Source of the DNA: an uncultured Bacteroidales bacterium | Lineage (GTDB): Bacteria; Bacteroidota; Bacteroidia; Bacteroidales; Paludibacteraceae | Direction of reading: 5' to 3' | NCBI GenBank assembly: GCA_902784585.1 | Contig: CACZVM010000001.1 | Span: forward strand, 124,001 to 188,000 | DNA length: 64,000 bases | Part shown: piece by piece, positions 1-7,339 of the stretch | How positions within the stretch are numbered: the stretch's first letter is position 1 | Layout: each line of letters starts with the position of its first letter | Position numbers and translations under genes: made by a program | Notes under the pieces: model-generated | The model's database searches: none | The model's input: the letters and a program-made list of their open reading frames with translations, nothing else | Told to the model about the DNA's origin: nothing

Positions 1-187
1 CTTCCATCTCTTCATCCTCTTGGATGTCTATTTTCAGAAATCCTTCCAGCGTATCCTCTGTCTTGTCGCTTACGTCCAGCAAGTCAATCCAGATGATATC
101 TTTCTTGTCGAGTTCCTTGAGTGCGGAGATAGTACGTGCTACCTTGATCTTCTCCTTATCTTTATAAAATATCTTGATTTCCGACAT
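1..187 (-). CDS. corA: CorA-family Mg2+/Co2+ transporter, N-terminus only
   Basis: Partial: the 3' end lies beyond base 1. About 62 residues are visible, starting MSEIKIFYKDKEKIKV at the ATG in 185-187. The stretch IIWIDLLDVSDKTEDTLEGF followed by LKIDIQEDEEME matches the CorA N-terminal pattern (WIDL..., then a GIDIPTREEMEEIE-like segment). CorA proteins are pentameric inner-membrane channels for divalent cations; the membrane segments and GMN motif would lie outside the window, so the assignment rests on the cytoplasmic domain alone. It starts 5 nt after the rsmA stop and is probably co-transcribed with it. The junction consists of AT-rich 7-nt repeats. Confidence 0.72.
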   Translation of the reverse strand, partial: MSEIKIFYKDKEKIKVARTISALKELDKKDIIWIDLLDVSDKTEDTLEGFLKIDIQEDEEME

Positions 188-192
188 AATTC

Positions 193-227
193 TTAATTTT
201 TAATTTTTAATTGTGAATTCTGAATTA
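193..227. repeat. 7-nt tandem repeat, five units, forming the rsmA 3' end
   Basis: Successive units on the plus strand are TTAATTT, TTAATTT, TTAATTG, TGAATTC and TGAATTA. They encode the last residues and stop codon of rsmA on the minus strand and fill the rsmA-corA junction. The same periodicity recurs at other loci in this window. Confidence 0.8.
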
Positions 228-975
228 ATTTCGTTAATTCCACGAATTCTTCAACACTCAGCTGTTCCGGGCGCATTGTGAAAATTTTCTCTTCCAGGAC
301 GGGATTTCCCTTTCCTACCAGCTGCTGAAGAGAATTGCGCATTTGTTTTCGTCGTTGGTTGAAAGCCGTCTTGACGATGGTCTTAAAGAGCACCTCGTCG
401 CAATCTAACCGTCGTCGCTTGTTGCGTGTCATGCGGATGACGGCAGATTTCACTTTAGGCGGCGGATTGAACACATGTTCATCCACGGTGAACAGATATT
501 CTATATCATAATAGGCTTGCAGCAGTACACTTAGTATGCCGTACGCTTTCTTGCCCGGGTGACTTGCCAACCGTTCGGCCACTTCCTTCTGGATCATACC
601 CGAGCAGACAGGGATACGGTCTTTATAATCCAGCACCTTAAAGAAGATCTGACTGCTTATATTATACGGATAATTACCGATGACGTTGAATTCGCCTTCG
701 GGAATCAGTTGATTCAGATCCAGTTTCAGAAAATCGCCTTCTATCAGATCCAACTCCGGATACCACTCACGAAGATAAGCGACTGACTCACGGTCAATCT
801 CGATGGCGGTTAAGTTGATCTGTGGATTCTTGAGAAGATATTGGGTCAGCACACCCATACCCGGCCCGATTTCTATCGTTCGGCCGGAGGAGAGGGTCTC
901 AGCTATTCTTTGGGCGACTGTCAGGTCCGTCAAGAAGTGCTGCCCCAGAAATTTTTTGGCATGTACTTGTTGCAT
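193..975 (-). CDS. rsmA: 16S rRNA dimethyladenosine transferase RsmA (KsgA)
   Basis: Dimethylates the two adjacent adenosines in the 3'-terminal hairpin of 16S rRNA using S-adenosylmethionine during 30S maturation. The 260-residue length is normal. Visible motifs are the N-terminal KKFLGQHFL, the SAM-binding EIGPGMGVLT (residues 35-44), and the catalytic GNYPYNISS (100-108), an N6-adenine-methyltransferase NPPY-type motif. The C-terminal helical region follows, with FNQRRKQMRN. The ATG at 975 lies about 210 nt downstream of a clear promoter at 1185-1217. The last residues (NSQLKIKN) and the stop are encoded by 7-nt AT-rich repeats that run into the corA start, so the natural C-terminus has apparently been replaced or extended by repeat sequence. 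Confidence 0.96.
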   Translation of the reverse strand: MQQVHAKKFLGQHFLTDLTVAQRIAETLSSGRTIEIGPGMGVLTQYLLKNPQINLTAIEIDRESVAYLREWYPELDLIEGDFLKLDLNQLIPEGEFNVIGNYPYNISSQIFFKVLDYKDRIPVCSGMIQKEVAERLASHPGKKAYGILSVLLQAYYDIEYLFTVDEHVFNPPPKVKSAVIRMTRNKRRRLDCDEVLFKTIVKTAFNQRRKQMRNSLQQLVGKGNPVLEEKIFTMRPEQLSVEEFVELTKLIQNSQLKIKN

Positions 976-1184
976 TATTCGCGTGATAATCGTCCATAAT
1001 TAGTAATTTTTAGTTTGACGTCGTTTGCAGCTTCGCGTTTGATGTTGTTTGAACTATCTCAAACCATTTCAAACTATCTCAAACCATTTCAAACAACGCG
1101 TCTCTGTCTTTTGCGGCTGCACTAGGTTGTTCCCGTTAAGCGGGAAAAACCGCTACAGGGAAAAGGGCCAGAGCTTTTGCGGCT
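976..1184. other. Untranslated leader of rsmA with repeats
   Basis: About 210 nt between the rsmA promoter (minus strand) and its start codon. It holds a 20-bp direct repeat (1052-1091) and a perfect 6-bp inverted repeat, TTCCCG/CGGGAA, at 1130-1146 with a 5-nt loop. GCGGCTGCA occurs twice (1114-1122 and 1180-1188). No convincing coding sequence is seen. Confidence 0.6.
1052..1091. repeat. 10-nt units in a 20-bp tandem duplication
   Basis: AACTATCTCA and AACCATTTCA alternate twice without a gap, inside the rsmA leader. The unit is 10 nt, again not a multiple of three. Confidence 0.8.
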
Positions 1185-1217
1185 GCAAAAGTACTACAAA
1201 AATTTCATATACGCAAA
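1185..1217 (-). promoter_or_regulatory. Promoter of rsmA-corA
   Basis: Read on the minus strand: -33 box TTTGCGTATATG (1217 downward) and -7 box TACTTTTGC (1193-1185). The first base of the -33 TTTG and of the -7 TA are 24 nt apart, the spacing used by nearly all promoters in this window. It is divergent from the promoter at 1264. Confidence 0.75.
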
Positions 1218-1263
1218 CTTTTAGGTATTTTTTTCCTTATTTTTTTGAAAAAATGATAATTAA

Positions 1264-1296
1264 TTTGTGTATATTATTTTTTTTGTGTACCTTTGC
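1264..1296 (+). promoter_or_regulatory. Promoter of the secreted-protein pair
   Basis: TTTGTGTATATT at 1264, then TACCTTTGC at 1288-1296, 24 nt apart. It lies 47 nt upstream of the ATG at 1344. Confidence 0.75.
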
Positions 1297-1343
1297 GGCT
1301 CAAAATGTTGTAAAACACAATATATTATACTATCTGTTTAAGT

Positions 1344-1736
1344 ATGAAAAAGCTGTTTTTATTCATGGCTGTATGCTGTACGCTGATGGTGCAAGCTGCT
1401 ACCTACAGTTATCTGGTCTTCACCAATACCGCAGGCACCGTTACAGTGCTGCCGGTGGACGGACTTCAAATGACCGTCAGCGGTAGTGAACTGGTCGTGA
1501 CACACAGCGACGGCAATGTGCGTTTTGCCCTGACCGAATTGGCCACGATGGAGTTCTCTAACGATCCGATGGCAATCGACCAGATCCTCGAAGCCAACCA
1601 ACCCGTTCAGGTCTTCAGCCTCACCGGTACACTACTCGGTACGTTCCCTTCTCTGCTCGAGGCCGCCGACCAACTCAGCGCCGGTGCGTATGTAGTGTCT
1701 AACGGAAGTGTAACCCAAAAAATCGTAGTGAAATGA
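1344..1736 (+). CDS. Small secreted protein with a T9SS-like C-terminal segment
   Basis: A 130-residue protein with a clear signal peptide (MKKLFLFMAVCCTLMVQAA) and a beta-rich body. The end, PVQVFSLTGTLLGTF ... LSAGAYVVSNG ... QKIVVK, has the shape of the C-terminal domains used for sorting through the type IX secretion system (VYxxxG, L.aGvYiv, K.vvk). I infer export across the outer membrane or surface attachment; the molecular role is unknown. The ATG is 47 nt below a strong promoter, and its TGA overlaps the next start by 4 nt (ATGA), so the two genes are translationally coupled and probably act together. Confidence 0.7.
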   Translation: MKKLFLFMAVCCTLMVQAATYSYLVFTNTAGTVTVLPVDGLQMTVSGSELVVTHSDGNVRFALTELATMEFSNDPMAIDQILEANQPVQVFSLTGTLLGTFPSLLEAADQLSAGAYVVSNGSVTQKIVVK

Positions 1737-3730
1737 AAAAGTCTAACAGCGATAGCGGTCTAACAGCAAGGCGGTCTAACAGGCTATTTATAGCCGGTCT
1801 AACAGCGATAGCGGTCATGTTGGCTTTGCCAACCTATTCCCAGACGCTGAACATACAGGTGGGACAGGTGACCTACCGGTTCCCTGCTATGCAGGCAGGT
1901 GTGATGAACTACACCAATGGTACCACCTTGACGGTCATGGGCAAGGTGTTTAATCTGAGCGAGGTAGATAATATGTATATCGACGAGACGGCCGTGACCG
2001 ACAACCTCGTCAGCATCGTCTATGCCTCTTCATCGGCCGCAGTCACTATTGCCGGCAACGTGGCGCAGTACGTAGAACCTACCCTCAGCGGGGCACATGT
2101 GACGATCAACCAGACCAACACAGCTGCCGTCTCCGGCGATGAGATCACCTACCAACTCAGTGGCACCACCACCAACGGTTCGCTCACCCTGGGCGGTTCG
2201 TACAAATGTACGGTGGCGCTGGACGGCGTGACGCTCACCAACCCCAACGGTGCAGCCATCACCGTCACCAACTCCAAGCGTATTCAGCTCAGCGCAAAGA
2301 AGAACACCGTCAGCACCCTCACCGACGGCGCTTCGGGTTCGCAGAAGGCTTGTATCTATTCCAAAGGACAACTCCAGCTCCAAGGCAACGGTACGCTCAA
2401 CGTGGTGGGCAAGACCAAGCACGGCATCAAGAGTGCGTCGTATATATCCATCAAGAACATGACGCTCAACATCACCTCCACCGTAGGCGACGGCATCAGT
2501 TGTGAGGAATATATGGAGATCAAGAGCGGTACGATCACCCTCAGCGGCATCGGTGACGATGGTATCCAGTGTGACCTCGGTGGCACCACATCGACAGGCA
2601 TCACCACCGGCCATGAGGACGAGGACACCGGCAATATCTATATCTCCGGCGGTACACTCACTGCTACCGTGACGGCGGCAGCCGCCAAAGGTATCAAGTC
2701 CGACGGCGATATGTATATCACCGGTGGAGCACTCAATATCACCACCAGCGGCGGCGGTGCATGGGACAGCGATGAGAATAAAGTCAAATCCTCGGCAGGC
2801 CTCAATGCCGACGGCAATATCGCCATCAGTGGCGGGACGCTCGTGCTCAAGAGCACCGGCGCAGGCGGCAAGGGCATCAGCGGCGACGGCACGTTCGTCG
2901 TCAGCGACTCAGCCAACATCACCATCACCACCAGCGGCAACGCCGTAGTGGCTTCGTCCAGCGGTACGCTTAGCACGGTATCGAATTCGCAGTCGCTCGA
3001 TCGTTATTCCACCAACTACAAGGCTTCGCCTAAGGGTATCAAGATCGACGGTGCTGTGACCATCAACGGCGGACAAATAGCCGTCACCACCAGCGGTGCA
3101 GGCGGCGAAGGAATGGAGGGCAAAGGCATACTCACCATCAACGACGGACAGATCACTATCAACAGTTACGACGACGGTATCAACGCATCGAGCGACATGA
3201 CCGTCAACGGCGGATATATCTACGCCCGCGCTACGAACAACGACGGCCTCGATGCCAACGGCAATATGTATATCAAGGGTGGTCTGATCTATGCCATCAG
3301 CTCCGGCAGCCCCGAGGTGGCCATGGACGCCAATACCGAAGGTGGGAAGAAACTCTATATCACCGGCGGCACCATCATCGCCGTAGGTGGTCTGGAGAGC
3401 GGCGCCAGCATCAGTGGTGGCACAGCCAAACAGGCCTCGTCATGGACGGCCAATAGTTGGTACGCACTGTATAACGGCAGCACACTCGTTGGGGCCTTCA
3501 AGACCCCGAGCAGTTCGTCTTCCGGCTTCAACTGGGCACCTCCCGGAGGCGGTGGTCCCGGTGGTGGCAGCCAGAAACTCGTTGTCTATACCTCCTCCAC
3601 GCCTGCGCTCAAGTCCGGCGTCACCGTCTCTGGCGGCACCTCTTACTTCGGCGGCATGGCCAACTTCGGCTGCACCGTCAGCGGCGGTTCCTCCGTCTCC
3701 CTGAGCAACTACAGCTCCAGCGGATGGTAA
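1733..3730 (+). CDS. Cthe_2159-family secreted beta-helix protein
   Basis: A 665-residue exported protein. After a hydrophobic export signal (about residues 20-36) it consists mainly of short beta-strand repeats of the form ISGGTL..., AAKGIKSDGD, DDGIQCD, GGKGISGDG, DDGINASSD and NDGLDANGN. This matches the Cthe_2159 family (Pfam PF14262), described as calcium-binding, polysaccharide-binding beta-helix proteins. The many DG/GI turns suit Ca2+ sites. A Gly/Pro-rich hinge (PPGGGGPGGGS) near residue 608 precedes a Ser/Gly-rich end. Role inferred: carbohydrate binding or adhesion at the cell surface. The N-terminus is odd: 17 repeat-encoded residues precede the hydrophobic segment. The upstream partner overlaps by 4 nt, and a strong terminator follows. 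Confidence 0.75.
   Translation: MKKSNSDSGLTARRSNRLFIAGLTAIAVMLALPTYSQTLNIQVGQVTYRFPAMQAGVMNYTNGTTLTVMGKVFNLSEVDNMYIDETAVTDNLVSIVYASSSAAVTIAGNVAQYVEPTLSGAHVTINQTNTAAVSGDEITYQLSGTTTNGSLTLGGSYKCTVALDGVTLTNPNGAAITVTNSKRIQLSAKKNTVSTLTDGASGSQKACIYSKGQLQLQGNGTLNVVGKTKHGIKSASYISIKNMTLNITSTVGDGISCEEYMEIKSGTITLSGIGDDGIQCDLGGTTSTGITTGHEDEDTGNIYISGGTLTATVTAAAAKGIKSDGDMYITGGALNITTSGGGAWDSDENKVKSSAGLNADGNIAISGGTLVLKSTGAGGKGISGDGTFVVSDSANITITTSGNAVVASSSGTLSTVSNSQSLDRYSTNYKASPKGIKIDGAVTINGGQIAVTTSGAGGEGMEGKGILTINDGQITINSYDDGINASSDMTVNGGYIYARATNNDGLDANGNMYIKGGLIYAISSGSPEVAMDANTEGGKKLYITGGTIIAVGGLESGASISGGTAKQASSWTANSWYALYNGSTLVGAFKTPSSSSSGFNWAPPGGGGPGGGSQKLVVYTSSTPALKSGVTVSGGTSYFGGMANFGCTVSGGSSVSLSNYSSSGW
1741..1816. 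repeat. Four GTCTAACAG repeats in the signal-peptide coding region
   Basis: GTCTAACAG starts at 1741, 1758, 1774 and 1797. Units one and four (GTCTAACAGCGATAGCG) are identical over 17 nt but are read in different frames, as SNSDSG and LTAIAV. The third unit contains the perfect inverted repeat GGCTAT-TT-ATAGCC (1782-1795). This suggests insertion or expansion at the 5' end of the beta-helix gene. Confidence 0.75.
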
Positions 3731-3757
3731 TCATGATCTGAAACATGCCTATATAAC

Positions 3758-3789
3758 GAGCCACATCTTAATCGGTGTGGCTCTTTTTT
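3758..3789 (+). terminator. Intrinsic terminator of the secreted-protein operon
   Basis: An 8-bp stem GAGCCACA/TGTGGCTC (3758-3765, 3776-3783) is followed by six T residues, 27 nt after the stop of the beta-helix gene. Confidence 0.85.
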
Positions 3790-3956
3790 GATATATGCAA
3801 ATTATAGGTGATTATTATGTTACAATGTGCTATGGGCAGTTGTCTGTATTCATAAACGTGTCCATCAAATGTATAACTAGCAATGTTCTGTATTTTATAG
3901 TCCAGAATATTTAATCAGTTGAACTTTTTCACGCCTTAATTGCTTCTGCATTCTTC

Positions 3957-4649
3957 TTAGATTTCCACATAGCCGTAAGCGATACCGATAACTTTATCTT
4001 TTTGTATGATGACCGTCAAAAACATATTACCTATATTGTGTTCTTTATAGTAGTTGTATTCTTCTGAATCCATAGGTATATCTGATGATATATAATAGTA
4101 CGTCATTAAGGAGTCTTGTTGCACATCCGGTTCTCCTTTAAGCGTAATAACTTCGTCTTTAGACATTAATAAATGTATACCACTTTCTGTAAAGAAATGG
4201 GACTCTTTTGTGTTGACAATTCTGTGTTTTTCCTTTTCTATTGCCTCCTTTGATAATAAACCAATATAAAAACACTGCCAACATTGATGACACGTGCCAT
4301 AATAAGGAGATGCTATGGCAAACTCTGTTTTATCCCTATTGTATAATAAAACATAAGGATATAAATCACCACCTAAGACCCGAGAAGCAATGTTATCGTG
4401 GATGGTGTCCTCATATGTCATGGATTCCTCATAAACGAAGTTGGCTTCTCCTACTATATTTTTGAGATGTGATTTAGACACATCTGAGCGATGCCATAAT
4501 AATAACTTCGCGTTTAGTGTGGTATCTATAGCGTATGATTCCGCATACCCTTTGCTGCTTAGGGCACACGACATTAATATAATGCCTAACGAGGTCAATA
4601 TATCACAATATAAATTTCTCATCATCCTAGTCATGGAAAAAAGTACCAT
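3957..4649 (-). CDS. Hypothetical secreted or lipid-anchored protein
   Basis: I do not recognise a family. It encodes about 230 residues. The N-terminal hydrophobic stretch ILTSLGIILMSCALSSKGYA looks like a signal peptide; the Cys after LMS could be a lipobox-type residue but the fit is weak. The mature part is mixed alpha/beta, with CHQCWQC near the middle, a possible metal or disulphide motif. The start could be 4649 (overlapping the upstream gene by 19 nt) or the ATGs at 4625/4622, which place the signal peptide better. It is the second gene of a two-gene unit and is AT-rich compared with the housekeeping genes around it, which suggests accessory DNA. Confidence 0.6.
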   Translation of the reverse strand: MVLFSMTRMMRNLYCDILTSLGIILMSCALSSKGYAESYAIDTTLNAKLLLWHRSDVSKSHLKNIVGEANFVYEESMTYEDTIHDNIASRVLGGDLYPYVLLYNRDKTEFAIASPYYGTCHQCWQCFYIGLLSKEAIEKEKHRIVNTKESHFFTESGIHLLMSKDEVITLKGEPDVQQDSLMTYYYISSDIPMDSEEYNYYKEHNIGNMFLTVIIQKDKVIGIAYGYVEI

Positions 4650-4963
4650 TCATCCTTTTGCGAATCATAAATATAATAATTATCAAAACCGAGACTGAAG
4701 TAAATAGAGTATGTTGAATCCGTTGTCTTCTCGTAAAATGGTCCTACGCCGTGTTCGTTCTCATATTCTCTAATTTCGAAGCATTGAGGCAGTCTATTTT
4801 CTTTTTTATAAAATTCATCTATGAAATTTTTAAATAGTCTACCATCATGTTGCATCTTGCGTTCTTTTGTTAGTAATGCTACTAAACATCCTCCAGCCGC
4901 CATTAAGACCAAAGATAATATGCAAATTATAAAGATTCCTATTTTTTTTCTGGTATTAGTCAT
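4631..4963 (-). CDS. Hypothetical single-pass membrane protein
   Basis: 110 residues with a lysine-rich N-terminus and one strong membrane helix (residues about 8-31, IGIFIICILSLVLMAAGG). A soluble part of about 75 residues follows, rich in aromatic residues near its end (YSIYFSLGFDNYYIYDS). No family is recognised. A signal anchor with the C-terminal part outside the cytoplasm is the simplest reading. It is first in a two-gene unit driven by the promoter at 5051-5083 and overlaps its partner, so the two products may act together. Composition is AT-rich, as in its partner. Confidence 0.6.
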   Translation of the reverse strand: MTNTRKKIGIFIICILSLVLMAAGGCLVALLTKERKMQHDGRLFKNFIDEFYKKENRLPQCFEIREYENEHGVGPFYEKTTDSTYSIYFSLGFDNYYIYDSQKDEWYFFP

Positions 4964-5050
4964 CTGTAGTAAAAATTGGTTTATTCTAATATTTGCTTAA
5001 TTTTTTTTTGCAATAGCACCGAAAAACCCCGTTAATTTTCGAAAATCTGT

Positions 5051-5083
5051 GCAAAGGTACGCTTTTTTTTGCATGTATGCAAG
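5051..5083 (-). promoter_or_regulatory. Promoter of the orphan membrane-protein pair
   Basis: Minus strand: CTTGCATACATG as -33 (from 5083) and TACCTTTGC as -7 (5059-5051), with 24-nt spacing. It lies 88 nt from the start at 4963. Confidence 0.7.
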
Positions 5084-5191
5084 ATTTTCAAGAAAATAAT
5101 CTTTTTTGCTTGCAAAATAAGAAATAAAAAGAGAAAAAATCGTTCGAGGCATGTGCCGAGATAAGAAATAATCGTTCCCGAAGGGATAAGA

Positions 5192-5215
5192 AAAATCGCC
5201 CGAATGAGCGATTTT
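5192..5215 (-). terminator. Terminator-like hairpin downstream of the 5356-5598 gene
   Basis: A perfect 8-bp stem AAAATCGC/GCGATTTT (5192-5199, 5208-5215) with an 8-nt loop. It has A/T tracts on both sides, so it could act in both directions; the only gene reading into it is the small orphan on the minus strand. Confidence 0.6.
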
Positions 5216-5270
5216 CCCTTCACATTTTGAATTCTAACTCCTTCATTTCATGTGTTTTACAAACTGCTTG

Positions 5271-5339
5271 TCGAGGGCATCTCGTGAGACTCTCGAGGGC
5301 ATTACCTAGGCAATTGCTGCCTGTTAGGCGCAGAAGCGC
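5271..5339. repeat. Palindrome-dense stretch
   Basis: Within 69 bp there are four features: the direct repeat TCGAGGGCAT (5271-5280 and 5293-5302), the inverted repeat TCTC-GT-GAGA (5280-5289), AGGCA-ATTGC-TGCCT (5308-5322) and GCGC-AGAA-GCGC (5328-5339). It lies directly downstream of the small orphan gene; no coding function is seen. Confidence 0.5.
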
Positions 5340-5355
5340 ACTCATTCAGAGGTAT

Positions 5356-5598
5356 TTAGAACATCAGCCAACTCAGGAGGTACTTGCCTATCTTCGTGGT
5401 GCCGAACATATAGGCTGCGAGGAAATGGGCGGCGTTCATCACGCGCACCACGGGGATATCCACCTGCACATTATTACTCCATAGGTGGAGCTGCATAGCA
5501 TAAAGTCCGTCGATGAGTATCTCATCGCCGGGGAAGTCATAACAGAGGTCACTTTCGGTCAGTCTGTCGTGATAATATTCTTCATGGTTGATATGCAT
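5356..5598 (-). CDS. Small hypothetical protein
   Basis: 80 residues beginning MHINHEEYYHDRLTESDLCY, mixed alpha/beta, with no signal peptide and no recognised family. A longer reading from 5676 is unlikely because the -7 box of the promoter at 5633-5665 lies inside that extension; the ATG at 5598 is 35 nt below the -7 box. It could be a small regulatory or structural protein, or the remnant of a longer gene. Confidence that it is real comes mainly from the well-formed promoter and the hairpin beyond its end. Confidence 0.5.
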   Translation of the reverse strand: MHINHEEYYHDRLTESDLCYDFPGDEILIDGLYAMQLHLWSNNVQVDIPVVRVMNAAHFLAAYMFGTTKIGKYLLSWLMF

Positions 5599-5632
5599 AT
5601 GGGTATTTTTTTCTCGTTGCGCGAAAAGGATT

Positions 5633-5665
5633 GCAAAGGTATAAAAAATTTTTGGATTATGCAAG
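5633..5665 (-). promoter_or_regulatory. Promoter of the small orphan gene
   Basis: Minus strand: CTTG -33 at 5665-5662 and TACCTTTGC -7 at 5641-5633, with 24-nt spacing. The extended -33 half is less well conserved here (CTTGCATAATCC). Confidence 0.6.
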
Positions 5666-6004
5666 CCGTTTTGCAAGAAAATTTATATTGTAAAATCGGA
5701 ATTTACAACTCAAAATTATGTGCTTGATTATCAACAAAAAATGCACCGCCGAAACGATGCGTTGTTTGTGTTAAACACCTGTATATCACTGGATTATTGT
5801 ATCATTCCCACTCGATACCTCTTAGGCAGACGGGTAGTTTCTTTCCGTGTTCCCGATGATGCTTTACACACTCACAGCAACGTCCGTGACGAGGAGCGTC
5901 CTTCCGCTTTCGGAAGGAGCGGCCTCCGCCTAGGATGGTTCTGTTGTCACACGAGTCTTAACTGTACAGGGACATTCTATATTATTAATAGGGCAGGGCA
6001 TAAG
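5666..6004. other. Intergenic region beside the transposase
   Basis: About 340 bp with no credible gene. It contains a perfect 8-bp hairpin TCCTTCCG-CTTT-CGGAAGGA (5899-5918) flanked by partly complementary G/C-rich arms. The run beyond it (5940-6004) is plain AT-rich sequence up to the transposase stop codon. No promoter was found. Confidence 0.5.
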
Positions 6005-7153
6005 TTATTTAGTATTTTTCTTAGTATTATCTCGACTGTCAGTCGAGTCAATAGAAGAAAGCGAATCGCAGATCTCCTCCGCCATCTTATTCATCGCGAC
6101 GCAGTCATCCCTGCTGACCCGCCTTTTCTTCGGATCGTACTCCCATGGCGAGAGGATCAGCACGCGCCCTGACGCGACAGAATCAAATAGGCCGTCCGAC
6201 GGCTTGTAGTAATCGCGAAAGCCGTTATCTGCAAGGATAATGATGGGATGTTCCTCCGCAAGAAGGACTACCATCACTTCTTTCTCTTTCTCCGATATGA
6301 ATGGCGAGACCATCACGGCTCCCTGACGGGCAGCCAACACACAGCTGTTCATATAATCGCGCAAGCGCTTATCGTCGCCATGCACCGCCTCTTCCACCAT
6401 CGTCCTACGGACGTGAACGGGCGCAAAGCGCTCTGCTTGCAGCAGGGCGATATTACCCACGCCGCTATACTTGCGTCCGGCTATCTCTATATCCTCTTGC
6501 ACACGGAAGTATCCGGGCATGAGGCGCTTGGTAGCCAAGCGCTGCGGGTTCATGTCTATGTATCGATTAGTAGCGGGGAGCTGGCGATACTGTCCCATAG
6601 GACGGATATTGGGCATTTCGGTAAAGATAGGCGAGAGCGCATAATAGGCAGCGTCGCCGAGGGCGTTGCGGAGGCTGTTTTCTTGGTAATTCTCCCTACT
6701 TACAGTCAATCCCTCGTTTTCTTTGAGTTGTCCCATCTGCCAGATGCCTTTCCCGTTTTCTTTGAATTGTTCCCGACTGTCAGTCGGGGTATAAAACGAA
6801 TACGCCCGACCTATCTTCTTCACGGCAAGCCAGAAACCTTGTACAGCGCTTTTGATGCCACGTTTCATCTGCCGTCTTACATACCATACCATGTGCAAAT
6901 GATCGGGCATTAGGCAATAATGGAGCACCTGTATCTCGGGATGATAGGTAGGAAAGGCACGTTGGATATCCAAAAGTGCTCTGCCGAAGTCGGAATACTT
7001 GACGTAGGCCTTCTTAGGATCATTATCAGGGATAACGAGCGTACCCAGCAACGGTTCACGAGATGGTATCGTAAGCGTAATATGATACAGACCGGTACCC
7101 TTCCAGGCGGTTCCCGGCTCTTGCCATTGCCATATGTCGTGATCGTTAGGCAC
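6005..7153 (-). CDS. HUH transposase of the Y1/REP-associated (RAYT-like) type with an extra C-terminal domain
   Basis: Single-strand DNA transposase-like protein. The HUH metal site is seen in HYCLMPDHLHMVWY (the HLH codons are at 6893-6901), and the nucleophilic tyrosine in NRYIDMNPQRLA (Tyr codon about 6560-6562), a YIxxNP context typical of Y1/TnpA_REP enzymes. A C-terminal extension of about 130 residues contains VSPFISEKEKEV, ADNGFRDYYKPS and GRVLILSPWEYDPKKRRVSR. Its layout recalls a Rossmann-like nucleotide-binding (SLOG/DprA-like) fold, but this is only a resemblance. No ATG suits the N-terminus. A promoter -7 box at 7195-7203 excludes the TTG at 7198, so GTG at 7153 is proposed (TTG at 7186 is possible). 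Two perfect palindromes lie inside the gene. No partner genes or insertion-sequence ends are evident, so it is probably a domesticated single-copy RAYT. Confidence 0.8.
   Translation of the reverse strand: MPNDHDIWQWQEPGTAWKGTGLYHITLTIPSREPLLGTLVIPDNDPKKAYVKYSDFGRALLDIQRAFPTYHPEIQVLHYCLMPDHLHMVWYVRRQMKRGIKSAVQGFWLAVKKIGRAYSFYTPTDSREQFKENGKGIWQMGQLKENEGLTVSRENYQENSLRNALGDAAYYALSPIFTEMPNIRPMGQYRQLPATNRYIDMNPQRLATKRLMPGYFRVQEDIEIAGRKYSGVGNIALLQAERFAPVHVRRTMVEEAVHGDDKRLRDYMNSCVLAARQGAVMVSPFISEKEKEVMVVLLAEEHPIIILADNGFRDYYKPSDGLFDSVASGRVLILSPWEYDPKKRRVSRDDCVAMNKMAEEICDSLSSIDSTDSRDNTKKNTK
6031..6047. repeat. Perfect 17-nt palindrome inside the transposase gene (copy 1)
   Basis: CTCGACTG-T-CAGTCGAG. 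It encodes the STDSR segment near the C-terminus. It shares its 13-nt core with copy 2 at 6772, while the two outermost pairs differ in a compensatory way. Confidence 0.85.
6772..6788. repeat. Perfect 17-nt palindrome inside the transposase gene (copy 2)
   Basis: CCCGACTG-T-CAGTCGGG. It encodes PTDSR in the same frame as copy 1. The core CGACTGTCAGTCG is identical to copy 1, and the flanking base changes on both arms so that pairing is kept. Confidence 0.85.
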
Positions 7154-7194
7154 TATGCGAACAAGACCGATTTCCTGTTTCAGCAATTTTGCGT

Positions 7195-7227
7195 GCAAAA
7201 TTACTACAAAAAATCCAAATACACAAA
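7195..7227 (-). promoter_or_regulatory. Promoter of the transposase gene
   Basis: Minus strand: TTTGTGTATTTG (-33, from 7227) and TAATTTTGC (-7, 7203-7195), 24 nt apart. It places the transcript start near 7188 and so argues for a translation start downstream of 7188. Confidence 0.65.
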
Positions 7228-7296
7228 TAAAAGTGGGATTTTTTGCACAATGCGTAGATATGACACATGCTAATTTTGCAATATTTTTTCAAAATA

Positions 7297-7329
7297 TTTG
7301 CATATATGCAAAAAAAAACGTACCTTTGC
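7297..7329 (+). promoter_or_regulatory. Promoter of the GtrA gene
   Basis: TTTGCATATATG at 7297 and TACCTTTGC at 7321-7329, with an A-tract between; 24-nt spacing. The gene starts 10 nt downstream of the box, so the leader is nearly absent. Confidence 0.8.
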
Positions 7330-7339
7330 AGCCGAAACA

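Noticed and set aside
5032..5223. A 63-codon open frame on the minus strand
   Set aside because: It covers a terminator-like hairpin and a promoter and has no protein-like composition.
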